Positions 7,999 through 18,563 of a DNA stretch of 64,000 nucleotides are shown piece after piece. Every line of letters starts with the position of its first letter. Position 1 is the first letter of the stretch. The translations under genes and the position numbers were made by a program. The stretch is from Methylobacterium sp. Leaf117. GTDB taxonomy: Bacteria; Pseudomonadota; Alphaproteobacteria; Rhizobiales; Beijerinckiaceae. The notes under the pieces were generated by a model, which worked only from the letters and a program-made list of their open reading frames with translations, made no database searches and was not told the origin of the DNA. The stretch lies in NCBI RefSeq assembly GCF_001422985.1, contig NZ_LMNL01000034.1, forward strand, positions 667,513 to 731,512, written 5' to 3'.

Positions 7999-9849
7999 CT
8001 ATTTCGGCCCGTCCTTTTTCGGCCCGTCCTTTTTCGGCATGTAGAGGTCGGTGATGGTGCCTTCGAAGGCCTCCGCCGCCAGCCCGATCGTCTCCGACAG
8101 GGTCGGGTGCGGGTGGATGGTCAGGCCGATATCCTCGGCATCCGCCCCCAGCTCGATGGCCAGCGCCGCCTCCGCGATGAGGTCGCCGGCCGAGGGGCCG
8201 ACGATGCCGCAGCCGAGAATGCGGTCGGTCTCGGGATCGAACAGCACCTTGGTCAGGCCCTCCTCGCGCCCGAGCGCCAGCGAACGCCCGGAGGCCGCCC
8301 ACGGGAAGACGCCCTTGCCGAGCGTGATCCCCTTCGCCCGGGCCTCGTTCTCGGTCAGGCCGACCCAGGCCACCTCGGGGTCGGTATAGGCCACCGAGGG
8401 GATGACCTTGGCATCGAAGGCGCTGGGCTTGCCGGCGGCGACTTCCGCCGCGACCTTGCCCTCGTGGGTCGCCTTGTGGGCCAGCATCGGCTGGCCGACC
8501 ACGTCGCCGATGGCGAAGATGTGGGGCACGTTGGTCCGCATCTGCCGGTCCACCCCGATGAAGCCGCGCGCGTCGACGGCGACCCCCGCCGCCTCGGCGC
8601 CGATGCGATGGCCGTTGGGGCGCCGCCCGACCGAGACCAGCACCTTGTCGAAGGTGTCGGTCGCCGGCGCGCTGCCGCCCTCGAACGAGACCTTCAGGCC
8701 CTCGGACGTGGCCTCGACGGCGGTGACCTTGGCCTTGAGGTGGATCGCCTCGTATTGTTTCTGGATGCGCTTCATCAGCGGCGTGACCAGGTCCCGGTCG
8801 GCGCCGGGGATGATCTGGTCCATCAGCTCGACGATGGTCACCTGGGAGCCGAGGGCGTGATAGACGGTCGCCATCTCCAGCCCGATGATGCCGCCGCCGA
8901 TCACCAGCAGGCGGGCCGGGACGCCGTCGAGTTCGAGCGCCCCCGTCGAGTCGATGACCCGCGGGTCGTCATGCGGGATGAAGGGCATCTGCACCGGCTC
9001 GGAGCCGGCCGCGATGATGGCGTGGTCGAAACCGATCACGCGGGTCCGGCCCTCGTGCTCCACCGCGACCTGATGCGGTGAGACGAAGCGGGCCTCGCCC
9101 ATCACCACCGTGACCTTGCGCTGCTTGGCGAGGCCCGAGAGGCCCCCGGTGAGGCGCTTGACCACCCCGTCCTTCCAGGCCCGCAGCTTGTCGATGTCGA
9201 TCTGCGGCGCCGTGAAGCTGATGCCGTGCGCCGCCATGGCGTGACTCTCGTCGATGACCTTGGCGGCGTGCAGCAGGGCCTTCGACGGGATGCAGCCGAC
9301 ATTGAGGCAGACGCCGCCGAGATTCGGCCAGCGCTCGACCAGCACCACCGACTGGCCGAGATCGGCCGCCCGGAAGGCGGCGGTGTAGCCGCCGGGACCC
9401 GCGCCGATGACGAGCACCTGGGCCCGCATCTCCTCGCCGGACACGGGGGCCGCGCCCTTCGGAGCCGGAGCGGGCGCCGCCCCGCCGGTCGCGGTGGCCG
9501 AGGAGCCGTAGCCGGCCTGACCCTCGCCCGGGGCGTGGCCGCCCGGGGAGGCGGATGCGGCACCGGATGTCGTCGTGTCGGTCACCGTGGGCTTCGGCGT
9601 GCCGGTGCCGGCCGCCTCGGCCATCACCAGGATCAGGTCGCCCTGGCTGACGCTGTCGCCGGGCTTGATCCGCACCTCGGCCACCGTGCCGGCCACCGGA
9701 GACGGGATGTCCATGGTGGCCTTGTCGGATTCCAGCACGATGATCACGTCGTCGACCGCGATCACGTCGCCGGGGCCGACGCTGACCTCGATCACGGGCA
9801 CGTTCTGGAAGTCGCCGATATCCGGCAGGTGGACGTCGTTGCTGCTCAT
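7999..9849 (-). CDS. lpdA: Dihydrolipoamide dehydrogenase (E3) with N-terminal lipoyl domain
   Basis: The 616-residue protein reoxidises dihydrolipoamide of the pyruvate dehydrogenase complex with NAD+. Residues 1-80 form a lipoyl domain (ESDKATMDIPSP carries the lipoylated Lys), followed by an Ala/Pro/Gly-rich linker (about 82-140). The flavoprotein body contains the FAD site GAGPGGYTAAF, the redox-active Cys pair in GGVCLNVGCIPSKALL and the catalytic HPHPT motif near residue 579. An E3 with its own lipoyl domain is a known variant in PDH operons with a homodimeric E1. The C-terminus ends in KKDGPKKDGPK, coded by a 15-base duplication. It is 43 bases downstream of aceF. Confidence 0.95.
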   Translation of the reverse strand: MSSNDVHLPDIGDFQNVPVIEVSVGPGDVIAVDDVIIVLESDKATMDIPSPVAGTVAEVRIKPGDSVSQGDLILVMAEAAGTGTPKPTVTDTTTSGAASASPGGHAPGEGQAGYGSSATATGGAAPAPAPKGAAPVSGEEMRAQVLVIGAGPGGYTAAFRAADLGQSVVLVERWPNLGGVCLNVGCIPSKALLHAAKVIDESHAMAAHGISFTAPQIDIDKLRAWKDGVVKRLTGGLSGLAKQRKVTVVMGEARFVSPHQVAVEHEGRTRVIGFDHAIIAAGSEPVQMPFIPHDDPRVIDSTGALELDGVPARLLVIGGGIIGLEMATVYHALGSQVTIVELMDQIIPGADRDLVTPLMKRIQKQYEAIHLKAKVTAVEATSEGLKVSFEGGSAPATDTFDKVLVSVGRRPNGHRIGAEAAGVAVDARGFIGVDRQMRTNVPHIFAIGDVVGQPMLAHKATHEGKVAAEVAAGKPSAFDAKVIPSVAYTDPEVAWVGLTENEARAKGITLGKGVFPWAASGRSLALGREEGLTKVLFDPETDRILGCGIVGPSAGDLIAEAALAIELGADAEDIGLTIHPHPTLSETIGLAAEAFEGTITDLYMPKKDGPKKDGPK

Positions 9850-9892
9850 CAGGTCACCTCACTCGTTGGGTCGCGCGGGCCGGGCTCCGTCG

Positions 9893-11233
9893 TCAGACGA
9901 CGAGGCGGCGGACGTCCTCCAGGACGTGGGCGAGGTGGCGGGCGAAGCGCGCGGCGAGCGCGCCGTCGATGACGCGGTGATCGTAGGAGAGCGAGAGCGG
10001 CACGATCAGGCGCGGCTCGAACGCGGTGCCGTTCCAGACCGGGCTCATCTTGGCGCGGGCGACGCCCAGGATCGCGACCTCGGGGGCGTTGACCAGCGGC
10101 GTGAAGGACGTGCCGCCGATGCCGCCGAGGCTGGAGATCGAGAAGGTGGCGCCCTGCATGTCGGCCGCCCCGAGCTTGCCGTCGCGGGCTTTCGCCGAAA
10201 TCGCCCCGAGGTCGCGGCTGATCTCGATGATCCCCTTGCGGTCGGCCTCCTTGATCACCGGCACCACGAGGCCGTCCGGCGTGTCGACCGCCACGCCGAT
10301 GTTGTAGTAGCGCTTGAGGATCAGCGCGTCCTTCTCGGGGCTGAGCGAGGCGTTGAATTCGGGGTGCTTGCGCAGGGCCGAGACGGCGGCCTTGATCAGG
10401 AAGGCCAGCAGGGTGACGCGGTAGCCGTTGTCCTTCAGCGCCTTGCCCGCGTTGTCGAGCTCCTTGCGGTAGGCGTCGGTCTCGGTGATGTCCGACTCGT
10501 CCTGGTGGGTGACCAGCGGCACGTTGAGCCAGGACCGGTGCAGGTGCGCGCCGGAGATCTTCTTGATCCGCGACAGCGGCTGGGTCTCGATCGGGCCGAA
10601 CTTGGAAAAGTCCACCGCCGGGATCTCCGGGATGCCCATGCCGCCGCCGGCAAACGCGGCCGTGCCGGAGGCGCCGGCGGCCGGCGCGGCCGCGCGGGTG
10701 AGATGCCCCTTCACGTCCTCCTTGGTGATCCGGCCCTTCTCGCCGGTGCCCTTCACGGCGGTCAGGTCGAGGCCGAGTTCGCGGGCGAGGCGGCGCACGC
10801 CGGGGCTGGCATGGACCTGCGAGAAATCGGGGAGGGTGCCGACCGGCGCCGCAGGCGCAGTCGGGGCGCTCGGGCGGGAACTCGAGGCAGAACTCGGGGC
10901 TTGCTCCTGCTTGGCCAGGAGCGCGGCGCTGTCGGCGCCGGCCGGGGCCTCGGCGGCCTTGGCTGGGCCGCTGGAGGCCTTGGCGGGGCTGGTGGCCGCC
11001 TCGCCCTTGAACACCAGGAGCGGCGAGCCTTCGCTGACCTTGTCGCCCAGCTTGACCAGGATTTTTTCGACGACGCCGGCGCTCGGCGAGGGCACGTCCA
11101 TGGTCGCCTTGTCGGATTCCAGCGAGACCAGCGGGTCGTCGGGTCCGATCGTGTCGCCCTCCTTCACGTGGATCTCGATGATCGGGATCTCCTTGAAGTC
11201 GCCGATATCCGGAATCTGGATCTCGATGCCCAT
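9893..11233 (-). CDS. aceF: Pyruvate dehydrogenase E2, dihydrolipoyllysine acetyltransferase
   Basis: The 446-residue E2 core transfers acetyl groups to CoA. It has a single lipoyl domain (1-80, Lys in ESDKATMDVPSP), an Ala/Pro/Ser-rich linker, a peripheral-subunit-binding domain (about 135-170, ASPGVRRLARELGLDL), a second linker, and the acyltransferase domain from about 205 with the catalytic DHRVIDG motif (His about 419, Asp about 423). ATG 11233 begins the typical MGIEIQIPDIGDF; an ATG seven bases upstream is out of frame. The gene sits between aceE (125 bases upstream) and lpdA. Its lipoyl domain and that of lpdA are near-identical in the modification site, so both are expected to be lipoylated. 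Confidence 0.95.
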   Translation of the reverse strand: MGIEIQIPDIGDFKEIPIIEIHVKEGDTIGPDDPLVSLESDKATMDVPSPSAGVVEKILVKLGDKVSEGSPLLVFKGEAATSPAKASSGPAKAAEAPAGADSAALLAKQEQAPSSASSSRPSAPTAPAAPVGTLPDFSQVHASPGVRRLARELGLDLTAVKGTGEKGRITKEDVKGHLTRAAAPAAGASGTAAFAGGGMGIPEIPAVDFSKFGPIETQPLSRIKKISGAHLHRSWLNVPLVTHQDESDITETDAYRKELDNAGKALKDNGYRVTLLAFLIKAAVSALRKHPEFNASLSPEKDALILKRYYNIGVAVDTPDGLVVPVIKEADRKGIIEISRDLGAISAKARDGKLGAADMQGATFSISSLGGIGGTSFTPLVNAPEVAILGVARAKMSPVWNGTAFEPRLIVPLSLSYDHRVIDGALAARFARHLAHVLEDVRRLVV

Positions 11234-11358
11234 TGCGCATTCTCCCTGGCTTGAGTCGGAGCCTCTCGCGGGCTCCCTCGTCCGGTGATGTGTTCGGTGA
11301 AAGGTCGGGGATTCGGGGGCGCCGGCCGCCCGGATCGGGCCGCCGGCGCCGGGCCGGA

Positions 11359-14022
11359 TCAGACGGTCCAGGGTGCCGGCCGGTCCGTATCGATGCCGTA
11401 CTTGGCGATGGCGTCGGCCACCGTCCGGGCGGGGATCACGCCGTCCTCGGCGAGGCTGTGCAGGGCCGCCACCACGACCCAGTGCCGGTTGACCTCGAAG
11501 AAGTCGCGCAGGCGGGCGCGGTAGTCGGAACGGCCGAAGCCGTCCGTCCCGAGCACGCGGTAACGGCCCGGCACCCAGGTGCGGATCTGGTCGGCGAACA
11601 GGCGCATGTAATCGGTGGCGGCCACCACCGGGCCGGTGCGCCCGGTCAGGCAGGTCTCCACATGGGAGAGGCGCCGGCCCTCGAGCGGGTGCAGCAGGTT
11701 CCAGCGCTCCGCCGCCATGGCGTCGCGACGCAATTCGGTGAAGCTCGGGCAGCTCCAGATGTCGGCGCTGATCCCGAAATCCTGCGCCAGCAGGTCGGCG
11801 GCGGCGATGACCTCGCGCAGGATGGTGCCCGAGCCGAGGAGCTGCACGCGCAGACCCTCGGTCGTTTCCTTCGGGCCTTCCTTGAAGAGGTACATGCCCT
11901 TGATGATGTCGGCCTCGGCGCCCTCGGGCATGCCGGGGTGCTCGTAGTTCTCGTTCATCACGGTGATGTAGTAGAACACGTCCTCCTGCTCGGCATACAT
12001 CCGGCGCAGGCCGTCCTGCACGATCACCGCCACTTCGTACGAGAAGGTCGGGTCGTAGGAGACGCAGTTCGGGATGGTCGACGCGATCAGGTGGCTGTGG
12101 CCGTCCTCGTGCTGCAGGCCCTCGCCGTTGAGGGTGGTGCGCCCGGCGGTGCCGCCGATGAGGAAGCCGCGCGCCCGCATGTCGCCCGCCGCCCAGGCGA
12201 GGTCGCCGACCCGCTGGAAGCCGAACATCGAGTAGTAGACGTAGAACGGAATCGTCGGCGCGTCGGAATGCGAGTAGGAGGTCGCGGCCGCGATCCAGGA
12301 CGACATCGCGCCCGGCTCGTTGATGCCCTCCTGGAGCATCTGACCGTTCTTGTCCTCCTTGTAATACATGAGCTGGTTCGCATCCTCCGGCCGGTAGAGC
12401 TGGCCGACCTGCGAGAAGATGCCGAACTGGCGGAACATGCCCTCCATGCCGAAGGTGCGGCTCTCGTCGGGCACGATCGGCACGATGCGGTGGCCGATGG
12501 TCTTGTCGCGCAGCAGCGTGTTGAGGATGCGCACGAAGGCCATGGTGGTGGAGATCTCGCGACCCGCGGTCTCCTTGAGCTGGGCCGAGAAGGCCGAGAG
12601 CGGCGGGATTTCGAGAGCCTGCGACTTGCGCCGGCGCGCGGGCAGCGGTCCGCCCAGGGCTTCCCGCCGCGCCATCAGGTAGCGGTGCTCGGGGCTGCCC
12701 TCGGGGAACTTGATGAAGGGGATCTCCTTCAGCTGGTCGTCGGTCAGGTCGATCTGGAAGCGGTCGCGGAACTGGCGCAGCACCGCCTCGCCCATCTTCT
12801 TCTGCTGATGGGTGATGTTCTGGCCCTCGCCGGACTCGCCCATGCCGTAGCCCTTGACGGTCTTGGCCAGGATGAGGGTCGGCTGGCCCTTGTGCCGGGA
12901 GGCGGCGCTGTAGGCGGCGAAGACCTTGCGCGGGTCGTGTCCGCCGCGGGTGAGGCGCCAGATGTCGTCGTCGCTCATGTCGGCCACCAGGGCCGCGGTC
13001 TCGGGGTAGCGCCCGAAGAAGTGCTCGCGGATATAGGCGCCGTTCTTCGACTTGAAGTCCTGGTACTCGCCGTCGACGCATTCCTCCATCAGGCGCGCCA
13101 GCATACCGGTGCTATCCTTCTGGATCAGGGCGTCCCAGCCCGACCCCCACAGCACCTTGATGACGTTCCAGCCGGCGCCCCGGAAATCGGCCTCCAGCTC
13201 CTGGACGATCTTGCCGTTGCCGCGCACCGGCCCGTCGAGGCGCTGGAGGTTGCAGTTGATGACGAAGACGAGGTTGTCGAGTTTTTCGCGCGCCGCGAGC
13301 GCGATGGCGCCGAGGCTTTCCGGCTCGTCCATCTCGCCGTCGCCCATGAAGGCCCAGACCTTGCGGCCATCCGTCTGCGCCAGGTTGCGGTGGTGCAGGT
13401 AGCGCAGGAAGCGGGCCTGATAGATCGCCATCAGGGGGCCGAGGCCCATGGAGACGGTGGGGAACTGCCAGAAATCCGGCATCAGCCAGGGATGCGGATA
13501 GGACGACAGGCCCTTGCCGCCGACCTCCTGGCGGAAGCCGAGGAGCTGGTCCTCGGTGAGGCGCCCCTCCAGGAAGGCGCGGGCATAGATGCCGGGCGAG
13601 GAATGGCCCTGCACGTAGATGAGGTCGCCGCCGTGGTGGGCGTCGGCCGCGCGCCAGAAATGCATGAAGCCGGTGTCGTAGAGGGTCGCGGCCGACTGGA
13701 AGCTGGCGATGTGCCCGCCGAGTTCCGACGAATCCTTGTTGGCCCGCAGGATGATCGCGATGGCGTTCCAGCGGATGGCCGAGCGGATGCGGTGCTCGAT
13801 GATCCGGTCGCCGGGATGCGGGTCCTGCTTCTCGGGCAGGATCGTGTTCAGGTAGGCGGTGTTGGCCGAGTAGGGGACCGGAGCGCCCTTCTTGCGGGCC
13901 CCGTCGATGACCTGCTCGATCAGGTAATGCGCCCGCTCCGGCCCATCGACGTCGAGGACGCCGTCCAGCGAATCGAGCCATTCCTGCGTCTCGACGGGAT
14001 CGAGGTCGCGGCTACGCTCCAT
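11359..14022 (-). CDS. aceE: Pyruvate dehydrogenase E1, homodimeric type
   Basis: This 887-residue thiamine-diphosphate enzyme decarboxylates pyruvate and reductively acetylates E2. The ThDP/metal motif GDGEMDEPESLGAI is followed by VFVINCNLQRLDGPVRGNGK at about residues 230-275. The length matches the single-chain AceE of gammaproteobacteria rather than the split alpha/beta E1 found in many alphaproteobacteria. ATG 14022 opens with MERSRDLDPVET, the expected N-terminus. It is the first gene of the minus-strand aceE-aceF-lpdA cluster, and the promoter must lie in 14023-14378. Confidence 0.96.
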   Translation of the reverse strand: MERSRDLDPVETQEWLDSLDGVLDVDGPERAHYLIEQVIDGARKKGAPVPYSANTAYLNTILPEKQDPHPGDRIIEHRIRSAIRWNAIAIILRANKDSSELGGHIASFQSAATLYDTGFMHFWRAADAHHGGDLIYVQGHSSPGIYARAFLEGRLTEDQLLGFRQEVGGKGLSSYPHPWLMPDFWQFPTVSMGLGPLMAIYQARFLRYLHHRNLAQTDGRKVWAFMGDGEMDEPESLGAIALAAREKLDNLVFVINCNLQRLDGPVRGNGKIVQELEADFRGAGWNVIKVLWGSGWDALIQKDSTGMLARLMEECVDGEYQDFKSKNGAYIREHFFGRYPETAALVADMSDDDIWRLTRGGHDPRKVFAAYSAASRHKGQPTLILAKTVKGYGMGESGEGQNITHQQKKMGEAVLRQFRDRFQIDLTDDQLKEIPFIKFPEGSPEHRYLMARREALGGPLPARRRKSQALEIPPLSAFSAQLKETAGREISTTMAFVRILNTLLRDKTIGHRIVPIVPDESRTFGMEGMFRQFGIFSQVGQLYRPEDANQLMYYKEDKNGQMLQEGINEPGAMSSWIAAATSYSHSDAPTIPFYVYYSMFGFQRVGDLAWAAGDMRARGFLIGGTAGRTTLNGEGLQHEDGHSHLIASTIPNCVSYDPTFSYEVAVIVQDGLRRMYAEQEDVFYYITVMNENYEHPGMPEGAEADIIKGMYLFKEGPKETTEGLRVQLLGSGTILREVIAAADLLAQDFGISADIWSCPSFTELRRDAMAAERWNLLHPLEGRRLSHVETCLTGRTGPVVAATDYMRLFADQIRTWVPGRYRVLGTDGFGRSDYRARLRDFFEVNRHWVVVAALHSLAEDGVIPARTVADAIAKYGIDTDRPAPWTV

Positions 14023-14378
14023 GGCATCCTCCTGAAGGCTTTTTCTGCGGGCCTTGGGACCCGCTTATGTGGCTGATCCCCGCTGAGCAGCGTTCGTGCC
14101 ACCTGCAACCAAGCCCGGTTCTCCTTTCGCCGCAATGGCTTCGGGGAATCACCCCGTATTTGGTCTGCGAATTTTGTTACGGGTTTCAGTTTTTTTGTCT
14201 GGGTTTCCGGACATGCGGCGGTCTGGTGCGAGGCCCCCCCGCGAGCTGACGCACCCGCCATCGCCGGCCGCACCCCCTCCCCCCGACAGTCCCGATCCCG
14301 GCGACCGCCGGGGCGAGGCCGTGGGACGAGGCGAGCGTCGCACGAGAGATTCTGGAGCGAGGGGCTTCTGAACGCGAA
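14023..14378. other. Upstream region of aceE
   Basis: This 356-base gap carries no gene. The stretch 14155-14215 is much richer in A and T (including a run of seven T) than its surroundings and is the best candidate for the aceE promoter. I could not identify a known operator. Confidence 0.5.
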
Positions 14379-14410
14379 AGAGCCGGTTCCGTCGCGACGG
14401 AACCGGCTCT
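14379..14410 (-). terminator. Rho-independent terminator of the gltJKL cluster
   Basis: A perfect 32-base palindrome with 16-base arms (AGAGCCGGTTCCGTCG and its complement) begins 45 bases after the stop of gltL. On the minus strand it is followed by TTTCGCGTT, giving a short U-tract. Confidence 0.8.
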
Positions 14411-14454
14411 CATGAAGGCGCCAGAACGGGTGGACCAGGCTCAATGCACCAGGC

Positions 14455-15231
<777 letters not shown>

Positions 15232-15275
15232 GGGAGGAATCCTCAAGGCTCGGGATGCGGCGGGACGCTCGGGCG

Positions 15276-15968
15276 TCAGCGGATGATGGCGATCTTCTTC
15301 TGGAGATGGCGCACCGCCATCGAGGCGATGAAGCAGACCGCGAAGTAGACCACGGCCGCGAACAGATACATTTCCACGAGGCGGCCATCGCGCTGGGCGA
15401 TCTTCGAGGCCGCGCCGAGGAAGTCGGTGATCGAGAGCACGTAGACCAGCGAGGTGTCCTGGAAGAGCACAATGGTCTGGGTCAGCAGGATCGGGGTCAT
15501 GTTGCGGAAGACCTGGGGCAGGATCACCGTGCGCATGGCCGAGAAGTAGGTCAGGCCCAGGGCCGAGGCCGCCGCCGCCTGGCCCTTGGGGATCGACTGG
15601 ATGCCCGCGCGCATGATCTCGGAGAAGTAGGCCGCCTCGAACAGCGTGAAGGTCACCAGCGAGGAGGTGAAGGCGCCCACCGTCATCGGCCGGTCGGCCC
15701 CGGTCACCCACTGCCCGAGATAGGGCACCAGGAAGTAGAACCAGAAGATCACCAGCACGAGGGGCAGCGACCGCATCAGGTTGACGTAGCTCTTGGCCAC
15801 CAGCGGCACCACCGGGATGCTGGAGAGCCGCATCATGGCGATGAGGGTGCCGAGGACGATGCCCCCGAGGGCGGCCAGCGCCGTCAGGGTCAGGGTGAAG
15901 CGCATGCCGTCGAAGAACAGGTACGGCAGCGCGGAGGTGATGACGGAGACGTCGAAATTCGCGAGCAT
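15276..15968 (-). CDS. gltK: Glutamate/aspartate ABC transporter permease
   Basis: The 230-residue inner-membrane permease has about five hydrophobic segments and the EAA loop [19 protein letters not shown] that docks the ATPase. The segment [18 protein letters not shown] is characteristic of GltK. It forms the translocation channel with GltJ, is 44 bases upstream of gltL and 41 bases behind gltJ, and is expected to be in the same transcript. Confidence 0.92.
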   Translation of the reverse strand: MLANFDVSVITSALPYLFFDGMRFTLTLTALAALGGIVLGTLIAMMRLSSIPVVPLVAKSYVNLMRSLPLVLVIFWFYFLVPYLGQWVTGADRPMTVGAFTSSLVTFTLFEAAYFSEIMRAGIQSIPKGQAAAASALGLTYFSAMRTVILPQVFRNMTPILLTQTIVLFQDTSLVYVLSITDFLGAASKIAQRDGRLVEMYLFAAVVYFAVCFIASMAVRHLQKKIAIIR

Positions 15969-16009
15969 CGCGGCGATCCTTGAAGAACGTGGCGGCGGGG
16001 GACGGGCCT

Positions 16010-16732
16010 TCAGCGATGGCCCGGGACGGCGACGCGACGCTCGATCCAGCCGGAGATGAAGATCACCACGACGTTGATGAGCACGTACAGGATGGTGGCG
16101 GCGGTGAAGGCCTCGAACACCTGGAACGAGAATTCCTGCATGGCGCGGGCCCGCGCGGTGAGTTCGAGCAGGCCGATGGTCAGCGCCACGGAGGTGTTCT
16201 TGAGGTTGTTCAGGAATTCCGAGGTCAGCGGCGGCAGGATCATCCGGTAGGCGCTCGGCAGGAGCACGTAGCGGTAGGTCTGGTACACCGTCAGGCCCAT
16301 GGCGGTGCCGGCCATCTTCTGCCCGCGCGGCAGGGCCTGGATGCCGGCGCGCACCTGCTCGGCGACGCGGGAGGCGGTGAAGAAGCCCAGGCACACCACG
16401 GCGGTGTAGAACGGCGCGTTGGGGAGCTGCTTGACCCAGCTACCCCAGGATTCTGGCAGCACCTCCGGCAGGACGAAGTACCAGAGGAACATCTGCACCA
16501 GCAGCGGGATGTTGCGGAACAGCTCGACATAGACCGTGCCGACGGTGTTGGCGGTCTTCGACGGCAGGGTCCGCATCACGCCGACGACCGAGCCGAGGAA
16601 GAAGGCGATGACCCAGGCGCAGAGCGCCGTCACCACCGTCCACATCAGGCCCGAGAGCAGCATGTCCGCGTAGGTCCCGGTGCCTTCCGGGGAGGCCTCG
16701 AAGAAGATGCCCCAGTTCCAGTTGTAGTTCAT
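16010..16732 (-). CDS. gltJ: Glutamate/aspartate ABC transporter permease
   Basis: The 240-residue permease opens with [10 protein letters not shown], as GltJ does, and carries [14 protein letters not shown], the EAA loop [19 protein letters not shown] and [10 protein letters not shown]. It is the first gene of the gltJ-gltK-gltL cluster. The periplasmic binding protein (GltI) that normally precedes it is not present; the next 472 bases hold no gene. The binding protein is either encoded elsewhere or lost. Confidence 0.92.
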   Translation of the reverse strand: MNYNWNWGIFFEASPEGTGTYADMLLSGLMWTVVTALCAWVIAFFLGSVVGVMRTLPSKTANTVGTVYVELFRNIPLLVQMFLWYFVLPEVLPESWGSWVKQLPNAPFYTAVVCLGFFTASRVAEQVRAGIQALPRGQKMAGTAMGLTVYQTYRYVLLPSAYRMILPPLTSEFLNNLKNTSVALTIGLLELTARARAMQEFSFQVFEAFTAATILYVLINVVVIFISGWIERRVAVPGHR

Positions 16733-17204
16733 CGCGTCGTCGTCCCCTGTGATCGGGCATCCGGGCGAGCGCCCGTGGCGAGAAGGCGGGCGCGCGCCCG
16801 TGAATGTGGCGGTGCTGTGTCGGACAGTGCCGAGACCTTGAGCGGAAGGTCCAGGGCCTTGACGGCCATGGCCGGGTCCCACGCTGACATTTCCAGAGAT
16901 TTGCCGCTTTTCCGGGCAGGTGCAGCTTTACGGCACGCAGGCGCCCACGCTCCGCGCCGAGGGGGCGGAGCGTGGGGCACGGGTCGATTCGGATCGGGTC
17001 GGGGGAAAACGGGATTCGGGCGCGGCATCGGTGGCCGGCCCCCAAGCATCATCCGGACCAGAGCGCGGGACTTGGCGCACCCTCGAGAAGCGTGCGCGTT
17101 TGATCGCGGGCGTTGCGAGCCCCCTCGCGGGGCTTGGCTCACCCGCGCGGGGCTTGGCTCACCCTCGCGGGGCTTGGCTCACCCTCGCGGGGCGTGCACG
17201 CCGC
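16733..17204. other. Intergenic region upstream of gltJ
   Basis: A 472-base stretch without a gene separates the MFS gene from gltJ, both on the minus strand. It contains a strong hairpin (arms 16944-16955 and 16965-16976, 12 perfect base pairs) that could end transcription from the MFS gene, although no T-run follows, and the tandem array at 17121-17200. A promoter for gltJ is expected in 16733-16930. Confidence 0.5.
17121..17200. repeat. 20-bp tandem repeat, 3.6 copies
   Basis: Units of ACCCTCGCGGGGCTTGGCTC start at 17121, 17141, 17161 and 17181; the fourth loses identity after 13 bases. The array ends four bases before the MFS stop codon, so it sits immediately after that gene. A degenerate version (GCGGGACTTGGCGCACCCTCG) is visible near 17075. 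Confidence 0.95.
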
Positions 17205-18563
17205 TCAGGCGTGGGCCGGATTGGCCACCGGGGCAGCGTCCCGGGCCGGACGGCCGAGGGTGAGGATCAGCCCGGCGGCGACGAGGCAGAGAGCCCCGGC
17301 GGCGAAGAAGGCCGGCAGGTAGCTCGCGAGTTCGGTGCGCGAGAGGCCGGCCCCGTACGCGATGGTCGCCGCCCCGAGCTGGTGCCCGGCGAAGACCCAG
17401 CCGAAGACCAGGTTGGCGCGCTCGCGCCCGAACCGCGCCGCCGTCAGCCGGACGGTGGGCGGCACCGTGGCGATCCAGTCGAGGCCGTAGAACACCGCGA
17501 ACAGCGACAGGCCGACGAAGGAGAAATCCGAGAACGGCAGGAACATCAGCGAGAGGCCGCGCAGGCCGTAGTACCAGAACAGGAGCCAGCGGTTGTCGTA
17601 GCGGTCGGAGAGCCAGCCCGAGGCCACGGTGCCGACGAAATCGAACACCCCCATGGCGGCGAGCACGCTGGCGCCCTGCACCGGCCCGATGCCGTAATCG
17701 GCGCAGAGCGGGATGAAGTGGGTCTGGATCAGCCCGTTGGTGCTGGCCCCGCAGATGAAGAAGGTGGCGAACAGCACCCAGAACACCCGGGTGGCGGCGG
17801 CGTCCCGCAGGGCCGCGACGGCCCCGCCGGCGCTCGGCCCGGGCGGGATCTTGTCCGCCACCGGCGGAATCTTGCCCGCCACCGGCGGGATCTTGTCCAT
17901 CGCTGGCGGGGTCTCGCCGTAAGGGGCCAACCCCAGATCTTCCGGGCGGTCGCGCATCAGGGCGAGCACGCCGAGGCCGGCCGCCAGGAGGAGCCCGCAG
18001 ATCACCAGCAGCGCGGCGCGCCAGCCCAGGGCCTCGGTCAGGGCGGCCAGCAGGGGCAGCACCACCAACTGTCCGGTGGCGGAACTCGCGGTGAGCAGCC
18101 CGACGACGAGGCCGCGCCGGTGCGAGAACCAGCGGGTCGCCACCGTGGCCCCCAGCACCAGCGCGGTCAGCCCCGTGCCGATGCCAACCACCACGCCCCA
18201 GAGCAGGACGAGCTGCCAGACCTGGGTCATCCCCAGGGAGGCCAGCAGCCCGCCGGCGATGAGCAGGAGGGCCAGGAGCACGATCCGGCGCGGGCCGTAG
18301 CGGTTCATCAGGGCGGCGGCGAACGGCCCCATCAGGCCGAACAGGACCAGGCGCACGGCCAAAGCCGAGCCGATCGTCGCCGTGTCCCAGCCGAATTCCT
18401 TCTGCAGCGGCAGGATCAGCACGCCGGGCGCCCCGACCGCGCCGGCCGTCACCAGCATGGTCAGGAAGGTCACGCCGGCCACCGCCCAGCCATAATGCAG
18501 GCCGCGACGGGCCAACCCGGCCGCGACGGCATCGGAGAGGCGGAGGGTGGGATCGGTGGCCAT
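17205..18563 (-). CDS. MFS transporter
   Basis: This 452-residue protein has about twelve hydrophobic segments and the MFS loop motif between helices 2 and 3 (FAAALMNRYGPRR). It resembles the oxalate/formate-antiporter-like and monocarboxylate-like branch, but the substrate cannot be read from the sequence. The central cytoplasmic loop contains three copies of a KIPPVA-type hexapeptide (coded at about 17850-17905), an in-frame repeat expansion. I chose ATG 18563 (MATDPTLR); a frame extension to 18635 would overlap the divergent promoter region. It is divergent from a MarR regulator. Confidence 0.85.
   Translation of the reverse strand: MATDPTLRLSDAVAAGLARRGLHYGWAVAGVTFLTMLVTAGAVGAPGVLILPLQKEFGWDTATIGSALAVRLVLFGLMGPFAAALMNRYGPRRIVLLALLLIAGGLLASLGMTQVWQLVLLWGVVVGIGTGLTALVLGATVATRWFSHRRGLVVGLLTASSATGQLVVLPLLAALTEALGWRAALLVICGLLLAAGLGVLALMRDRPEDLGLAPYGETPPAMDKIPPVAGKIPPVADKIPPGPSAGGAVAALRDAAATRVFWVLFATFFICGASTNGLIQTHFIPLCADYGIGPVQGASVLAAMGVFDFVGTVASGWLSDRYDNRWLLFWYYGLRGLSLMFLPFSDFSFVGLSLFAVFYGLDWIATVPPTVRLTAARFGRERANLVFGWVFAGHQLGAATIAYGAGLSRTELASYLPAFFAAGALCLVAAGLILTLGRPARDAAPVANPAHA

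Noticed and set aside
3026-8044. A 1,672-codon plus-strand open frame
   Set aside because: It overlaps clear genes on either strand (L,D-transpeptidase, epimerase, maeB) and has low-complexity Arg/Gly-rich content typical of GC-rich shadow frames.
14379-14410. Insertion-sequence end
   Set aside because: The perfect palindrome is followed by a T-run in the minus direction after gltL, so a terminator explains it.
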